64,000 bases of DNA from Pyronema omphalodes (GCA_024516155.1 JAJJXM010000003.1:930001-994000); one strand, 5' to 3'; positions 35,303 through 46,549 are shown, counted from the first letter of the stretch. Notes: a model not told the origin generated them from the letters alone. Translations and numbers: made by a program.

Positions 35303-35898
35303 TTTTTTTGGTGGTTTTGGAGGACGACGCGATTCGTGAACGAAAAAGTTGGCGGTGTGACGTGAAGAGCCTCAGCAGATGTGGGGCGCGCAAAAAATGA
35401 GCGCTAAAGATGGGATCCCTAGCGTGAATTGATTCCGAACGGGAGCTCATGACTAGAGATGATGTTAAGTGGGATTTCGGGACTCTGTTATCAATGCTAG
35501 TGATTGATATTTTACATGAACAAATATCAAGCAAAATCAATTAAGTCTTTCCATCCAAGATTGATGCAAGCCGAAGAAGGTATCTTCAAAGTACTTAAAG
35601 ATGCTATGATGCTCATGGCCATTGAACTCCATTACATCAAACTAGAGCTCACTTAACTTCACATAAGTAACCCAACAAGCATCTAGTTATGAAGGTTCAG
35701 AGATAAACATCCAATCAATTCATTCTTTAGGTCAATTTCCTCATGCATAAGAATTGCCCAGAAAATCATATCAGTCCATGATCTGTCGCCGATTCTTGGG
35801 CTTTCCTAACGCGGTTATTTCTTATCGCTTCTTATATCGCGCCATTAGCGACGTCATCTCCGCACCCCGCAGTTTCACCTCAACTTCAACCTCCAGCG
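35303..35898. promoter_or_regulatory. Divergent promoter between RPC53 and cnxE
   Basis: About 600 bp separates the two divergent starts, so both genes share this control region. The plus side has a pyrimidine-rich leader just before ATG 35899 (CAACTTCAACCTCCAGCG). I do not identify specific operators. Confidence 0.5.
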
Positions 35899-38064
35899 AT
35901 GGCAACAGCAACCAACTTCAACGTCGGCATCTTGGTTGTATCAACAACCGCCGCACAAGATCCTTCAACCGACTTATCAACTCAGCTTCTCCGGGATTTC
36001 TTCCAAGCCGAAAATGATACTCATGCGGGGAAACATAGCTGGGTAGTTGCTGAAACAAAGATAGTCAGCGATGACCAGCGCGCAATCGAAGCTACCGTAT
36101 TGGAGTGGGCGGAAAAGAAGCTACATTTGATTGTCACCACTGGAGGAACCGGGTTTGCTGTGACAGATGTAACTCCTGAGGTATGTCCAGCCCAACCATA
36201 GCTATCATGGAGCTATAATAACAGGGAAACAGGCCGTAAAACCATTACTCGAAAAAGAAGCACCAGGACTTGTGTATGTAAACTTTTCTGATAGCACTGA
36301 TCTACAGCTAACAATTATAGACACGCCATGCTATCCTCATCCCTTCAAATAACCCCCTTCGCCATGATGTCCCGTCCCGTAGCCGGAGTCCGCAACAGCT
36401 CTCTCATCATAACCATCCCAGGCTCTCCTAAAGGCGCCAAAGAAAATCTCCAATCAGTAATCAAGCTTCTTCCCCACGCCTGTTCCCAAGCCGCAAACCT
36501 TGCCTCTTCTCGCAGCCTCCATTCCGGTGGCACCCAACGACTCGAAAAAGATCTCGGAGTGGCACCTATCCACTCCAGCAGCCACAGCCATAGTCATTCT
36601 CATTCTCATTCCCACAACCATGGGGATGGACACCATCATCACCACCACCATGGCCACGGCCACAGCCACGGCCATAAAGTCCCCCAATCCCGCACAACCG
36701 CCGAGCAACGGGAGAAAATCGCCCTCGCAAATAAACTCGACGATTCCGTAACCCGTCGCCACAGAGAAAGTCCATACCCCATGATCTCAGTAGTGGAAGC
36801 AAAGCAAATGATCGCCAATGTAACTCCCACGCTTGAAGTTGTAGAGATGGAAGTGGATGAAAACCTCGTAGGCTTTGTATTAGCGGAGGATGTTATGGCT
36901 GCGGAAGCTGTACCTGCTTATAGAGCTTCCATTGTGGATGGGTATGCGGTTTATCATACTGATGGTCCGGGAGTTTACCCCGTGGTGTCCATTTCTCATG
37001 CTGCGCCGGGTTCAATTCCTCCTTTGAAGAATGGTGAGGTGACTAGAATCACCACAGGTGCACCGTTACCCCCAGGAGCTACGGCGGTTGTTATGGTCGA
37101 AGATACTATCCTGAAGTCTTCTACAGCAGACGGTAAGGAGGAGGCTACAGTTGAGATTCTTGCCTCGGGAGTGGAAGATGGTGAAAATGTTCGAGAGATA
37201 GGAAGTGATGTAGCCCTGGGAAGCTTGGTATTACGAAAGGGGACAGTTATTTCCGCTATCGGTGGAGAGATTGGTCTGTTAGCCTCCGTTGGGCTCAAGA
37301 AAGTGGCAGTTTACAGGAAGCCCTGTGTGGGAGTGCTTTCAACCGGTGACGAGGTGGTATCTCATCTCCGCGAGGGACCATTGCGAATGGGTGAAATCCG
37401 GGATACCAACCGACCCACATTAATCACCGCTATCAAAGCCGGTGGGTTTCCCTACATCGACTTCGGCGTTGCTCCCGATACTCCCGGTGCGTTAGCAGAT
37501 CTCCTGAAGTCTGCTTTATCCGCTGTGGACGTCGTTATCACCACCGGTGGAGTCTCTATGGGTGAGCTAGATCTCTTGAAGCCCACTATCGAACAAACCC
37601 TTGGCGGAACAATCCATTTTGGTCGTGTGGCAATGAAGCCGGGAAAACCGACTACCTTCGCTACTATTCCTGGAGGAAAGCAGGTATTCGCATTACCAGG
37701 TAACCCAGCTAGTGCTTTGGTTACTTATCATTTGTTTGTCCTACCTGCTCTTCGCAAGGCGGCGGGTTATGAGACGTTTGAATTACCCAGCGTTAAAGTT
37801 ATTGCGGAACAGGATCTTAGGTTGGATCCTAGGCCGGAATATCATAGGGTTTATGTATATATGAGACAAGATGGAAAGCTAGGAGCCAGAAGCACTGGAG
37901 GACAAAGAAGCTCGAGGATTGGTTCGGCGAGTGCAGCTAATGCGGTGGTTGCCTTACCTGCTAAAGGTCAGGTGGGAGAGAAGAGAGCGAATAAGGGAAT
38001 TATTCCACAGGGAGAAACGGTGGATGCCATTTTGTGGGGTATGATCGGTGGTTTAAGCTTGTAA
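35899..38064 (+). CDS. cnxE: Gephyrin-type molybdenum cofactor synthase (MogA-MoeA fusion)
   Basis: Three exons, 35899-36180, 36233-36273 and 36321-38064, encode 688 residues. The N-terminal MogA-like domain adenylylates molybdopterin (FNVGILVVSTTAAQD, LHLIVTTGGTGFAVTDVTPE, NSSLIITIPGSPKGAKEN). The C-terminal MoeA-like domain inserts molybdate (RASIVDGYAVY, RITTGAPLPPGATAVVMVED, GVLSTGDEV, VVITTGGVSMGELDLL, GRVAMKPGKPTTF, FALPGNPASALVTYHLF). The order G-then-E is the fungal and animal gephyrin order, opposite to plant Cnx1. The linker contains a His-rich run of about 40 residues (HSHSHSHSHNHGDGHHHHHH...), which could bind metal. The second exon is only 41 nt. A mini-exon and an acceptor choice (GAAACAG, skipping ATAACAG) restore TPEAVKPLLEKEAPGLVHAML. 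The gene serves nitrate reductase, sulphite oxidase and xanthine dehydrogenase indirectly. Confidence 0.96.
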
Positions 38065-38300
38065 GGGAAAAGTGATGAGGCGTTATTTCCTGATTTTTAT
38101 CAATACCAATTATGTACTATTTCCTTATCCAAAAAATCTCAAAGACAAAGGAGAAATTGATGTCTCATATCAAATTAAACTCAAAAGGAAACCAAAAGTT
38201 ATTTGTTTCTTGTGATATATATCAGTCCTTCTCCGTCTTATCATTATCGTACAAACTATCTTACAATCATCTCTCATCTTACACCACGTCTTCCACCGGG

Positions 38301-38940
38301 CTACCGTTTCTCAGCCTCCTGCTTTTTCCTCTCCTCCACCAACCTCGCATTCTCCCTCTTCAACTCCTCCAGTCTGTTTGAAGCCGAGCTACTAGCCGCA
38401 GCCGCAGCATCACTCCTCGCCTCTGGTACCGCCGCTGAAGGTGTCGCGGGAGTTTTCTTCTCATCCTGAAACCCAAGGTTCTCAAAGCTATCCTCCGCCA
38501 TGAGTTGGCGCTCCATTCTACATCTCAAGTATTCTTTAGCGATTAGACGACATGCCATATCGTTTGTGCCTTTTACGCGTTTTAGGCAGGCGAGGTATTC
38601 GGTCATAATGGGTTTACATTCGCCGTCGTGGTCGAGGGGAAAGGCTCCGCGCTGAGGACTTGTAGTAAGATTAGGGTTAGCTATGGGCTTTCAAGATTTT
38701 GAGGGTTGGATAGAGGTGGTTATGATGGAAATGATATGTGGGGTTGCGGTGTGGGTAGAGAGAATGATCAAGCGGCGGGAAACATTGCGGTGTAGGGAAA
38801 AATGTGGGTCAAGATGCTGGTTCGGAAATGGAAGTGGAAGTGGAAGTAGATTGGATCGAGCTGGATTGGAGGAATCGGAGGAGCGCATACGGAGTAGGAG
38901 AGAAGGTGAGAGCCCCGGGGGGACGTCCGAAGCCTGACAT
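38301..38940 (-). CDS. COX19: Cytochrome c oxidase assembly protein Cox19
   Basis: Two exons on the minus strand, 38940-38891 and 38658-38301, encode 135 residues. The spliced junction reads [20 protein letters not shown], which is diagnostic for Cox19. Two CX9C pairs follow (ECKPIMTEYLACL and ACRLIAKEYLRCR), forming the CHCH fold imported into the mitochondrial intermembrane space through Mia40. Cox19 works with Cox11 in copper delivery to cytochrome oxidase. The C-terminus is extended by an Ala/Ser-rich stretch and a charged helix (RLEELKRENARLVEERKKQE), longer than in yeast. The 232-bp intron has donor GTATGC and acceptor CTACAAG. The 3' end converges with cnxE across about 240 bp. Confidence 0.93.
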
Positions 38941-39823
38941 AATTGATTATAGATTCTTGGTGTTTCTGGTGAGAGGATTCGAAGTGCCGATTCGAGTGAT
39001 CAAATGGAGGGATTCTCGAAGCTAGAATGCGGCTGAACCGGGGTATTGTTACGGCGGGGAGGTTTTCGGGCTTCAGTGCCGGCGCGGGTATGATTTCGGC
39101 GCGATTTTAGCCGCAGTTTCAATAATTTCGCGTAAGGCTGTGGTTAGGGTTGATTTTGGTTGGCTGCAATGCGGCTCTAACTTCCAAAATTGGATTCTCG
39201 TTGGTTCGTGTTAGATCTGATCTTGATCTTTAATCTGAAGATTGAACGGTTTGGTCACGCAACACTACAGGAAGTGAGGTTTTCTGACATTTTGACAACG
39301 CCATCCATAATTCTCAATACAGAACATCAACAACACAAATTCTGCGGTAATATTACCGAAAATCCATCGTCAGCTGTTTCGCATACTCATTCAGGCGGAG
39401 AGAAGCGGTTGTGTGACTTTGGTGCGAGGGGTCAAACCCTTATCATGTAGATAAGATAAGATCATCTTCGTTAGTGAGCGAGTGAAGAAAGTTATCCCCC
39501 CAAAAAGTGGAAAAGCAACAGATAGGGTCAGAAAACATAACTTAGATGCATTTCACAATAACTGGAATATTTGTACATTCTAAATTACTCCGACGTTGGA
39601 AGACTGCTGCGCGTTGTTTTTGGTCTCGGTCTCGTTGGTGTCGTTGCTTTGTGAAATTCCCCAGGCTTGGCGAAAGTTCTCGCACTGCCCAACCATCAAC
39701 CCAGTGCAACCATAGGAAAAAAAGTTGCCCCGCCATCACCGATTTTCCGACCGACTCGACTCTTTTATCGAGCCCTCGCCAATCCACGAGTCACGCCGAC
39801 TGATCTTACGCAATCCCGAAAAT
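38941..39823. promoter_or_regulatory. Divergent promoter between COX19 and eIF3m
   Basis: About 880 bp separates two divergent starts. There is a small open frame at 39190-39450 with no support. Specific factor sites are not called. Confidence 0.45.
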
Positions 39824-41265
39824 ATGGCGACTGAAATCAACACCCTGATGGTCGAGGGGTCCTTCGCGGGTAAGCTTGAAGATAGGGAGGGGAAGAGGGG
39901 GAGGGCTGCGTCTCTTTGACGGCGAGGAATACGAAAGCTAATGGAGGCTGCGGGAATGCATAGACCAGATCGTCGAGATGGCCCAGTACATCGACACATT
40001 AAACAAGACCAACCCCGAGACCGGATTGTGCGCTGAGGTCGAGAACTTGGTTGGAAACGAGCAGAACGAGGAGGCTTTGCAGAAGACTGTTGCTGCAAGC
40101 TCCGCCTTGTCTGCTGCTGCTGAGAGAGGTTTGTCTCCATTCTTGGCATATATTCTCAAACAGACGACCAACATCAAGTACAGAGTTCATCCCCGCCTAC
40201 AACCTCTTGATTCACCTCGCCCGCTCGTCGCCCGAGTTCCCCACCTACCTTACCACCATCCTCGAGAACCTCAAGACTCCCCCTGCCAGCTCTCAGTACA
40301 ACGGGCCTTCCATCCTTATCTCTGTTTTGCAGACCATCTTCAATGTTCTCCCCTCCAACAGCACCTCCAGATACCCTGTCTACCGCGCCATCTTGAAGGT
40401 CGTCTCTGAGCACGGTCTCTTCGACACCCTCGAGCCTCAGCTCAAGAACGTCGAGAAGTGGATTGCCGAGTGGAACAGCTCTGCCCAGGACGCCCGTGAG
40501 CTCTACTTGGAGATCTCTACCATTGCCGACAACGCCAGCAACAATGAGATCTTCTACGCCTACCTTGTTAAGGCTCTCCAGACCTTCCCCGACGCCGAGG
40601 CTTCCTCTGAGGCTGCCCGTGAGATCGCTACCCGCCTTGTCAAGGCCGCCATCAACCTTCCCGCCCGTCTTGACTTCGATGAGCTCTCCACCTTCCCTGC
40701 CGTTGTTAACCTTCAGAACTCCGACCCTGAGCTTTTCCAGCTTTTCGAGGTCTTCGCCGGTGGACAGTTGGAAGACTACATTGAGTTTAACGATGAGCAC
40801 GAGGGATGGATTGAGGACAACGGAATCGACCACACTGTCGCCTACCGCAAGATCCGCCTTCTCACCCTCACTTCCCTCGCCGCTTCTTGCCCCGACCGCT
40901 CCCTTCCTTATATCAACATCTCAAGACGTCTCCATGTTCCATCTGAGGAGGTTGAGCACTGGGTTATCGATGTTATCCGTGCTGGACTTGTTGAGGGTAA
41001 GCTCAGCCAGCTTAACCAGACTTTCATGATCCACCGCGCCGAGCCCCGGACATTTGGAAAGGCAGAGTGGGAGCAGGTTGCCGACCGTTTGGACACCTGG
41101 AAGTCTTCTCTTCGTGGAATTTTGGAGGTTGTTAAGAATGCCAAGGAGCAGGCAAAGGCACATGAGAGCCGGGAACAGCAGAAGGTTGATGGTGTTATTG
41201 AGGAGGTTCGTCAGGGAAGACGGGGAGGAAACAGAAACCAGCAGCAGCAGGTTGAGCGCGAATAG
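39824..41265 (+). CDS. Translation initiation factor eIF3 subunit M
   Basis: Three exons, 39824-39869, 39964-40128 and 40184-41265, encode 430 residues. eIF3m is a PCI-domain subunit of the eIF3 octamer core, found in filamentous fungi and metazoa and absent from budding yeast. Evidence includes the N-terminal MATEINTLMVEGSFADQIVE, the helical repeats around FIPAYNLLIHLARSSPEFPT and NEIFYAYLVKALQTFPDAE, the PCI winged-helix part (YRKIRLLTLTSLAASCPDRS; SEEVEHWVIDVIRAGLVEGK; RTFGKAEWEQVADRLDTWKS), and a charged tail with a short RGG-like end. The 15-codon first exon and the second exon were placed by phase and by the typical eIF3m N-terminus. A TTG-initiated or internal ATG start inside exon 3 would drop the first 70 residues. 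Codon use is strongly C-ending. Confidence 0.94.
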
Positions 41266-41789
41266 ATGTGGATTGTAGTAGACGAGGTTTATTTGGGAAC
41301 TATGATTCATCGCGTTCATGTTTTGTTCGTTCTTTGTCACTAGGGGTTTTTTCGTTCGGCATTCTTAAAAATGGGTTTTCTTTTTCTTCTCAATCTTTGA
41401 TATGTTCTAGCTATGAACGTGTGTTTGATCTTTGTATACGTACGTGTCTCCAAAAAAAATACCAGAGATAGACGAGCTGAGGATTTGTATCAAAATCATT
41501 TCCCATCATTCGCCAAGTTTTGGGATGTCTACATTATTGAGTTTGACTTTTGTGCTTTTCAAATTCAATCTGGTTCTAGAAGTGTGTGGCTGGTTCGTTT
41601 AACATCAGAGCTGACAATTCATCTCGAGTATTCAGACTGATACTGTTCATCTACCATACCACATGAAGGACGATAATTAACAACCACATTGCCAACATAA
41701 AACTGCATTTGATTTGGAAATCTCATTTTGAATCTCTGAACAATACGGTAATTATTCATACTAGCAAGTTTGCACAAACAAACATCACT
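41266..41789. other. 3' flank of eIF3m and upstream of tRNA-Ile
   Basis: No gene is supported. It contains the likely eIF3m 3' untranslated region. Confidence 0.4.
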
Positions 41790-41877
41790 GGTCGCTTAGC
41801 TCAGTTGGTTAGAGCGTGGTGCTAATAAGCATTCCTTGATAACGCCAAGGTCGCAGGTTCGACCCCTGCAGTGATCA
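41790..41877 (+). tRNA. tRNA-Ile (anticodon AAU) with a 14-nt intron
   Basis: The acceptor strands GGTCGCT (41790-41796) and AGTGATC (41870-41876) pair, with discriminator A at 41877. The D-arm is GCTCAGTTGGTTAGAGC. The anticodon stem TGGTG/CGCCA encloses loop CTAATAA with anticodon AAT at 41824-41826. A 14-nt intron (41828-41841) sits one base 3' of the anticodon, the canonical place. The T-arm is GCAGGTTCGACCCCTGC. A TTTTT tract follows immediately, as a Pol III terminator. Confidence 0.96.
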
Positions 41878-42293
41878 TTTTTGGCATTCTCTGTCTTTTT
41901 GTTTGTCTTGAATGCAGTCGGTTTCAAGAGGCTGTTCGGATTAATTAGAGGCTTCGCCTTTTTTTACCTTCATTTTAGTTTGTCCAAATTTTATTGGGGG
42001 TTGTGTGGTTGGGGTTACTTCTGTTTAGACCAGTTTTGTCTTCCGGCTAGTATGACCGATGACAATGATAGAAGGATGGTCAAATAATTTATTCAACGTT
42101 TCTCTGACGGAAGCTTGTCAAACTAATGGCATGGTAAGCGATCTTATGAACATAGTTTTGACCCAGTAACAATACTTCACATCCTAAACAAAACTTGAAA
42201 AGTATATCCATTAGTCATAATCATTCTCATCGCGGGTTTCATTTCACCAGCCTCATACCATTTGACATGGAGGCCACAACATCCTTTTATTTT

Positions 42294-42704
42294 TCATCTT
42301 CTGAATCCTTCGTTGAGTTCATTTCTTAAGCGGTTAAGTTTCCAGTTGAAATAGAGAGGTATGCGCCTTTCAAATTCCTCGTAGTTGGGAATCCTACCGC
42401 TAGGACTATTCCATGTTGCCCATTGTGCCCGGTTTTTGAAAGATACATGAGATAAGTCTCCGGACTGCGCATACTGTGAAATCAAGAATCTGTGGAACTC
42501 CTCGGCGGTTGCAAAGTCTTCGTGTGTTAGGGGTAAGTTTTCGACGGTGTACTGATCTGAAGAGTTGTCAGAGGTGGAGGATGCTTCGGAAATAGAATTC
42601 TCGTAAGGTTGATCTTCAGACTCTTCAGGTTGTTCGGATTGTTCGGATTGTTCGACGGGTAATGTATCTTCAGTGCTGTGAACATGCATATTTTCGTCTT
42701 GCAT
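42294..42704 (-). CDS. Small acidic protein, family member 1
   Basis: A single-exon minus-strand gene of 136 codons from ATG 42704. I do not recognise the family. The N-terminal half is acidic and Ser/Gln/Glu-rich (VEQSEQSEQPEESEDQPYEN). The C-terminal half contains HEDFATAEEFHRFLISQYAQ, QWATWNSPSG and a basic helix (FERRIPLYFNWKLNRLRNEL). The same order, an acidic leader and then 'F-x-T-x-E-x-F-H-x-(F/Y)-L-I', occurs at 44935-45636 and, in part, at 43960-44091, so it belongs to a local tandem family. There is no signal peptide or membrane segment. A nuclear or cytosolic adaptor is possible, but this is only inference. Confidence 0.6.
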   Translation of the reverse strand: MQDENMHVHSTEDTLPVEQSEQSEQPEESEDQPYENSISEASSTSDNSSDQYTVENLPLTHEDFATAEEFHRFLISQYAQSGDLSHVSFKNRAQWATWNSPSGRIPNYEEFERRIPLYFNWKLNRLRNELNEGFRR

Positions 42705-43959
42705 TGCCTTGTTTTTTTGGGATGTCGTTGTAGATTACTTGAGAGTGTTATATAGAAAATTGGGGATAAGGTGTATCTGGTTAGATTTATGGGAAGAAGA
42801 TACATATTTGTTCTTCCAGCTGAATATTTTCTCCTTCTTTGTGAAAATCAATCTTGTTTGACAAACGTGTAACTCTGCGGCGCTTCGAATTAGGTGGGAT
42901 GGTCTGATTGAAAACTAGATTATAGATGTCTGTGGTTTTTGCGTCTACAGCATATGCAGCTTCTACAATGCATTATTTCATACGGTAACTCTAATAACCT
43001 CTTCAGAGCCTACAATGGTACTACAAAATAACTATATTTTCCATCCTCCCATAATCCCCCGCAACATTAACTGAAGTTTTCTCTCGGTAGACCATGAGCA
43101 ACAATGCTCCGTTACTGAAATTCTCCAGATCGTAAGGGCTCAAAACTTCCTTTCGTAACAACCATTTCATAATTTCACCAACCACTCTCTACAGGTTGAC
43201 CATCTCTGCTTTAACGAAAACCTTGCAAAGTCGCAAAGCAAGCTCTTATTTCGACTGTTGAACGAAACTTCATTCGTAAGTCCATGACACCGCCAGGGTT
43301 TCAAAGAGACCCAGTTCGCAAGGAAGAAGATATGGTTCCCACTAGCCAAAGGTACCGAAACTGGGCTTCATGTGCGACTGTCACGAAGAGAAAATTCGAG
43401 GAATATGGCTGGCCTTTGAAGATCCGACACTTCAAATAACGCATACTTGGCTATGGAGATTCATGAGTATCTTATAGGAAATAATCTTATGATGTAGTAA
43501 AATATTGGCTGCAGCCTAACGAGATGGTTAGTCCTATACAAAAATGGATTTATTGTCTGTATAAAAGAATAGATACAGATTACCCGTTTGTTCAGCAGAA
43601 ACAGAGGTGAAGATTATCCGTTGAGTCTTGACTAAGGAGCGTTCGATGCCCTTTTCCGAAAAACACTATAACGATCGACGTACAGTGAGCACTGACAGAT
43701 CAGAAGCGGGAATAGTGGTTGCAGCTGGTTTATATCCATTGGTAAGATTGATTTCGTAACAGTAACAAACTCATTGCGTTATACTTGCTTGTCACAGCTT
43801 GAAACAGTTCACACTATGTTAGAGTACATGCCGCAGCATGACCTACTAACCTTTCACCTATTTCATGCTATAAAAAGGTTACAATCGCCTTCACTATTTT
43901 GTTCCTTATTGGACTAGCAATAAACGCTCCACCAACAGATCTTCTTCTAAATGCCAATA
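42705..43959. other. Spacer within the small acidic-protein cluster
   Basis: About 1.25 kb. A 51-codon plus-strand frame (43284-43439) reads like protein (GFQRDPVRKEEDMVPTSQRY...) but has no homologue that I know of, and I do not call it. Confidence 0.4.
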
Positions 43960-44091
43960 CTATGGGGTCCAGTACATAAATTGCTTCAGTAACAATTCAC
44001 TCAGGTTCTGATACCATGGTGGTTCCAAAATTAGCATATACAAGTCAAATTCTTCTTCAGTTATGAAATCTGGTAGCATTAGTTCTCCCAT
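43960..44091 (-). CDS. Truncated member 2 of the small acidic-protein family
   Basis: A 43-codon minus-strand frame from ATG 44091 to TAG 43960. It encodes MGELMLPDFITEEEFDLYML and then about 23 residues with three Trp/Tyr (PPWYQNLSELLLKQFMYWTP). The segment DFITEEEFDLYM aligns with DFATAEEFHRFL in member 1 and NFETEEAFHLYL in member 3. The acidic leader is missing and the C-terminal part is short, so this is either a truncated paralogue or one exon of a decayed gene. It is too short for routine gene calling. Confidence 0.45.
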   Translation of the reverse strand: MGELMLPDFITEEEFDLYMLILEPPWYQNLSELLLKQFMYWTP

Positions 44092-44934
44092 CGGATTTTA
44101 GTCATAGGAGCCTTCACTCTTGATTTATTCTTTCTTCAACCGCCCCTTTATATCCCATAGTTCGCCATATAGGGCTTGCTTTTCATTAGTCTTCTCTTGC
44201 CGCATTGGGATTGTGCGATTGAAGGTTTGGATACTCAGTTTTGATTGGTTGGGTTGATCATGACAAGACAGGAAGAGCTAGTCAAATTGCTCCGATGCTG
44301 ATATTTCGTACGTGATAGAGTACAACATGGATTGAATTATTGTAAGCACCTTCGTTGTTAAAAGGGTACAGCCAGCATATATGTCATGTCAGAATAATTC
44401 CAAACAAGTAATATTTGGCATATTATTCCAAGTTTTCATGAGTTTCATAATGAACCTCGACTCGAAGGGAACATTGAATCATAATTTCTCCCAAGAGAAA
44501 GACAATTATCCGGCAGAATTTGTGTCTGGCAATTGTGGCGAAGGATATGAATTAGGGCGTTAGTATGAAAATGGGCGCGGGTATATTGTAATTTGTTCAA
44601 AAAATGATGAAGGGTCCGACGAATATCATGGGACGATGAATAAAGGGCATGAATTAAAATAGCTTTCAATCAATAATTCCAAATCTTTATGCTATTCTTC
44701 ATGATTATTACTTGGTGCTAGCGGCAGGTCGACATGAAGACAAGGATTGCTCACAGCTCATGTCTTTGCTGTAACACCCATGCATACAGAAGTTTGGGAA
44801 TCAAGAGTCAACTTTTAGTTCCGGAAAATATTTTCTGGGGATGGGGATTGTTCTAAATTCAAATTTATAGAGATCTCATGTTCATTCTTCGACTTGATGG
44901 TATTCCTCCCAACTACCCAATTTACATAAAATGT
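44092..44934. other. Spacer within the cluster
   Basis: About 840 bp, AT-rich, with no supported gene. It includes the promoter of member 2 and the 3' flank of member 3. Confidence 0.4.
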
Positions 44935-45636
44935 CTAGAAAGGATCCACAAGATGTCTATAATGCAAACCACAGCATTTGAGCCTACTTTGCCGTGCCTT
45001 CATACATTCTTGACCGGTGGTATGGACATCCCGAAAGAACTTTCTACCTAGATATTCTTGGGTAACTTCAACGTTATCGGATGGGCTTTTGGTGAGCCAC
45101 TGAACACCTGGCTGAACATTGATTGGTTGTCTATGAAGAAAGGAGTTGATAAGATAGAGGTGAAATGCTTCTTCGGTCTCAAAATTTGGCATATCATCTT
45201 TTTCACCCTCTTCATCTTCTTCTTCCATATCATTAATATCGGGATTTTCGTCTTCCGTTTCATTATTTTCCGCTTCTTCATCCTGTGAATCCTCTGCACC
45301 AGAATACTGGTCTTCGGAATCCATTACATCGGTATCCGGATATTCGTCATTGTCCTCCACTTCGGTTGGATATTCCTCGCCATCTTCGATTTCAGTCGGA
45401 TATTCATCGGTTTGATCTGGGTCAGTCGCTGTTACGCTGGTCTCTTCTTTGTTATTCCCTTCTTGGTCGGGCTGTTCATGCTCGGTCCCGTCAACTTCGA
45501 TTGGTTGATCCTCTGTCTGATGTCCTCCAATACGCTGCCCGTCCACATGCTGTCCTTTTACATGTTGACTGTCTATACCGATGCTCGTAGTCTCAGGATC
45601 GTCGTCGATGGGTTGTTTAGTGTCTTCTTTCTCCAT
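44935..45636 (-). CDS. Acidic repeat-rich protein, family member 3
   Basis: A single-exon minus-strand gene of 233 codons from ATG 45636. The open frame continues upstream, but only from a TTG. The N-terminal two thirds are highly acidic with short internal repeats: GQHVDGQRIGGHQTEDQPIE, then EYPTEIEDGEEYPTEVEDND, then Asp/Glu runs. The C-terminal part contains NFETEEAFHLYLINSFLHRQ, VQWLTKSPSDNVEVTQEYLG and a basic Cys-containing tail (RQSRLKCCGLHYRHL). The FETEEAFHLYLI block and the following Trp place it with the genes at 42294 and 43960. I do not know the function. The acidic part could act as a flexible or histone-like-binding region, which is speculation. Confidence 0.6.
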   Translation of the reverse strand: MEKEDTKQPIDDDPETTSIGIDSQHVKGQHVDGQRIGGHQTEDQPIEVDGTEHEQPDQEGNNKEETSVTATDPDQTDEYPTEIEDGEEYPTEVEDNDEYPDTDVMDSEDQYSGAEDSQDEEAENNETEDENPDINDMEEEDEEGEKDDMPNFETEEAFHLYLINSFLHRQPINVQPGVQWLTKSPSDNVEVTQEYLGRKFFRDVHTTGQECMKARQSRLKCCGLHYRHLVDPF

Positions 45637-46449
45637 TGCGGATGGTTCCTTGATATCTGTTGTGAAGGTGAATATTTCCAGGAAAAGCCGATATATGACC
45701 AAGGATGGGTTCTAGACGGCGGTTGTATTCACAGATGGAAGGAGTAGTTGTGGAAATGGCCGGGACGATATGGATTTAAATAAACGTGGCACGGTTGTCT
45801 AATCTGGCACTTCATCTGGGCCAAGTGACGACACACACTGTTGAAACTTGATTCAGAATTCCACACCAACTTTATCAAGGGTCCTTCTTGATCAATCAGG
45901 ACCCCTAGTCCTGTGAATCACCCTAGATCAGGACAATACCACTCGAAGCCAGAAGTTTACTTCTGCTTACAAGAGTGACCAAAGCTCGCATTTTTTGGTG
46001 TTACCGTCAGTAGTATCGATCACATCAAATGGTCTACCGTTAGACTTTAGTCGTGAGTTGGACACAAGGCTGAAATGGGATCAGACACATGATGCCAAAG
46101 ATTAGATTCAAGGCGAAGTCTCGGGGATGATGAGATCGGGGTCATAGCGGGGTAGGTGTGAGATAGGCGCGTGGTGAATCTCACTGAAAATAATACTTCA
46201 CAAGTGTTCCGTTTATAATGACAAAGTTTATTGGGCAGAGGGAAAACCTGGTTTATGGCAATTATTCATGATGATAGTAACAACTGTGGTGGACCGTGAA
46301 GCCGTTCGAATGGAGACGGTTACAGTACACGCCTGTAGTTTTCAAGTTGAATGACATTCAATGAGAGCACGGATTTTAAAATTTCCAAGGACAATGCTTT
46401 GGCTTAAAACGTGCGTTTCAGTACGACAACATTTTGTGACTTTATACAA
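45637..46449. other. Spacer between member 3 and tRNA-Leu
   Basis: Contains the promoter of member 3. No further gene is seen. Confidence 0.45.
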
Positions 46450-46549
46450 GGCGGGATGGCCGAGTTGGTTATGGCGCCAGGTTAAGGTTACCTTAATATC
46501 GATTCCTGGTTCGGGAAACTGAGCGTGGGTTCAAGTCCCACTTCCGTCA
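46450..46549 (+). tRNA. tRNA-Leu (anticodon AAG) with a 16-nt intron
   Basis: The acceptor strands GGCGGGA (46450-46456) and TTCCGTC (46542-46548) pair, with discriminator A at 46549. The anticodon stem CCAGG/CCTGG (46477-46481 and 46505-46509) encloses TTAAGG...T with anticodon AAG at 46484-46486 and G37. A 16-nt intron lies at 46488-46503. The long variable arm (TTCGGGAAACTGAGC) is the class II mark of tRNA-Leu. The T-arm is GTGGGTTCAAGTCCCAC, and an ATTTTT tract follows. Confidence 0.95.

Noticed and set aside
40174..40833. 219-codon minus-strand frame opposite eIF3m
   Set aside because: Antisense shadow of the eIF3m third exon, which has clear family motifs on the plus strand.
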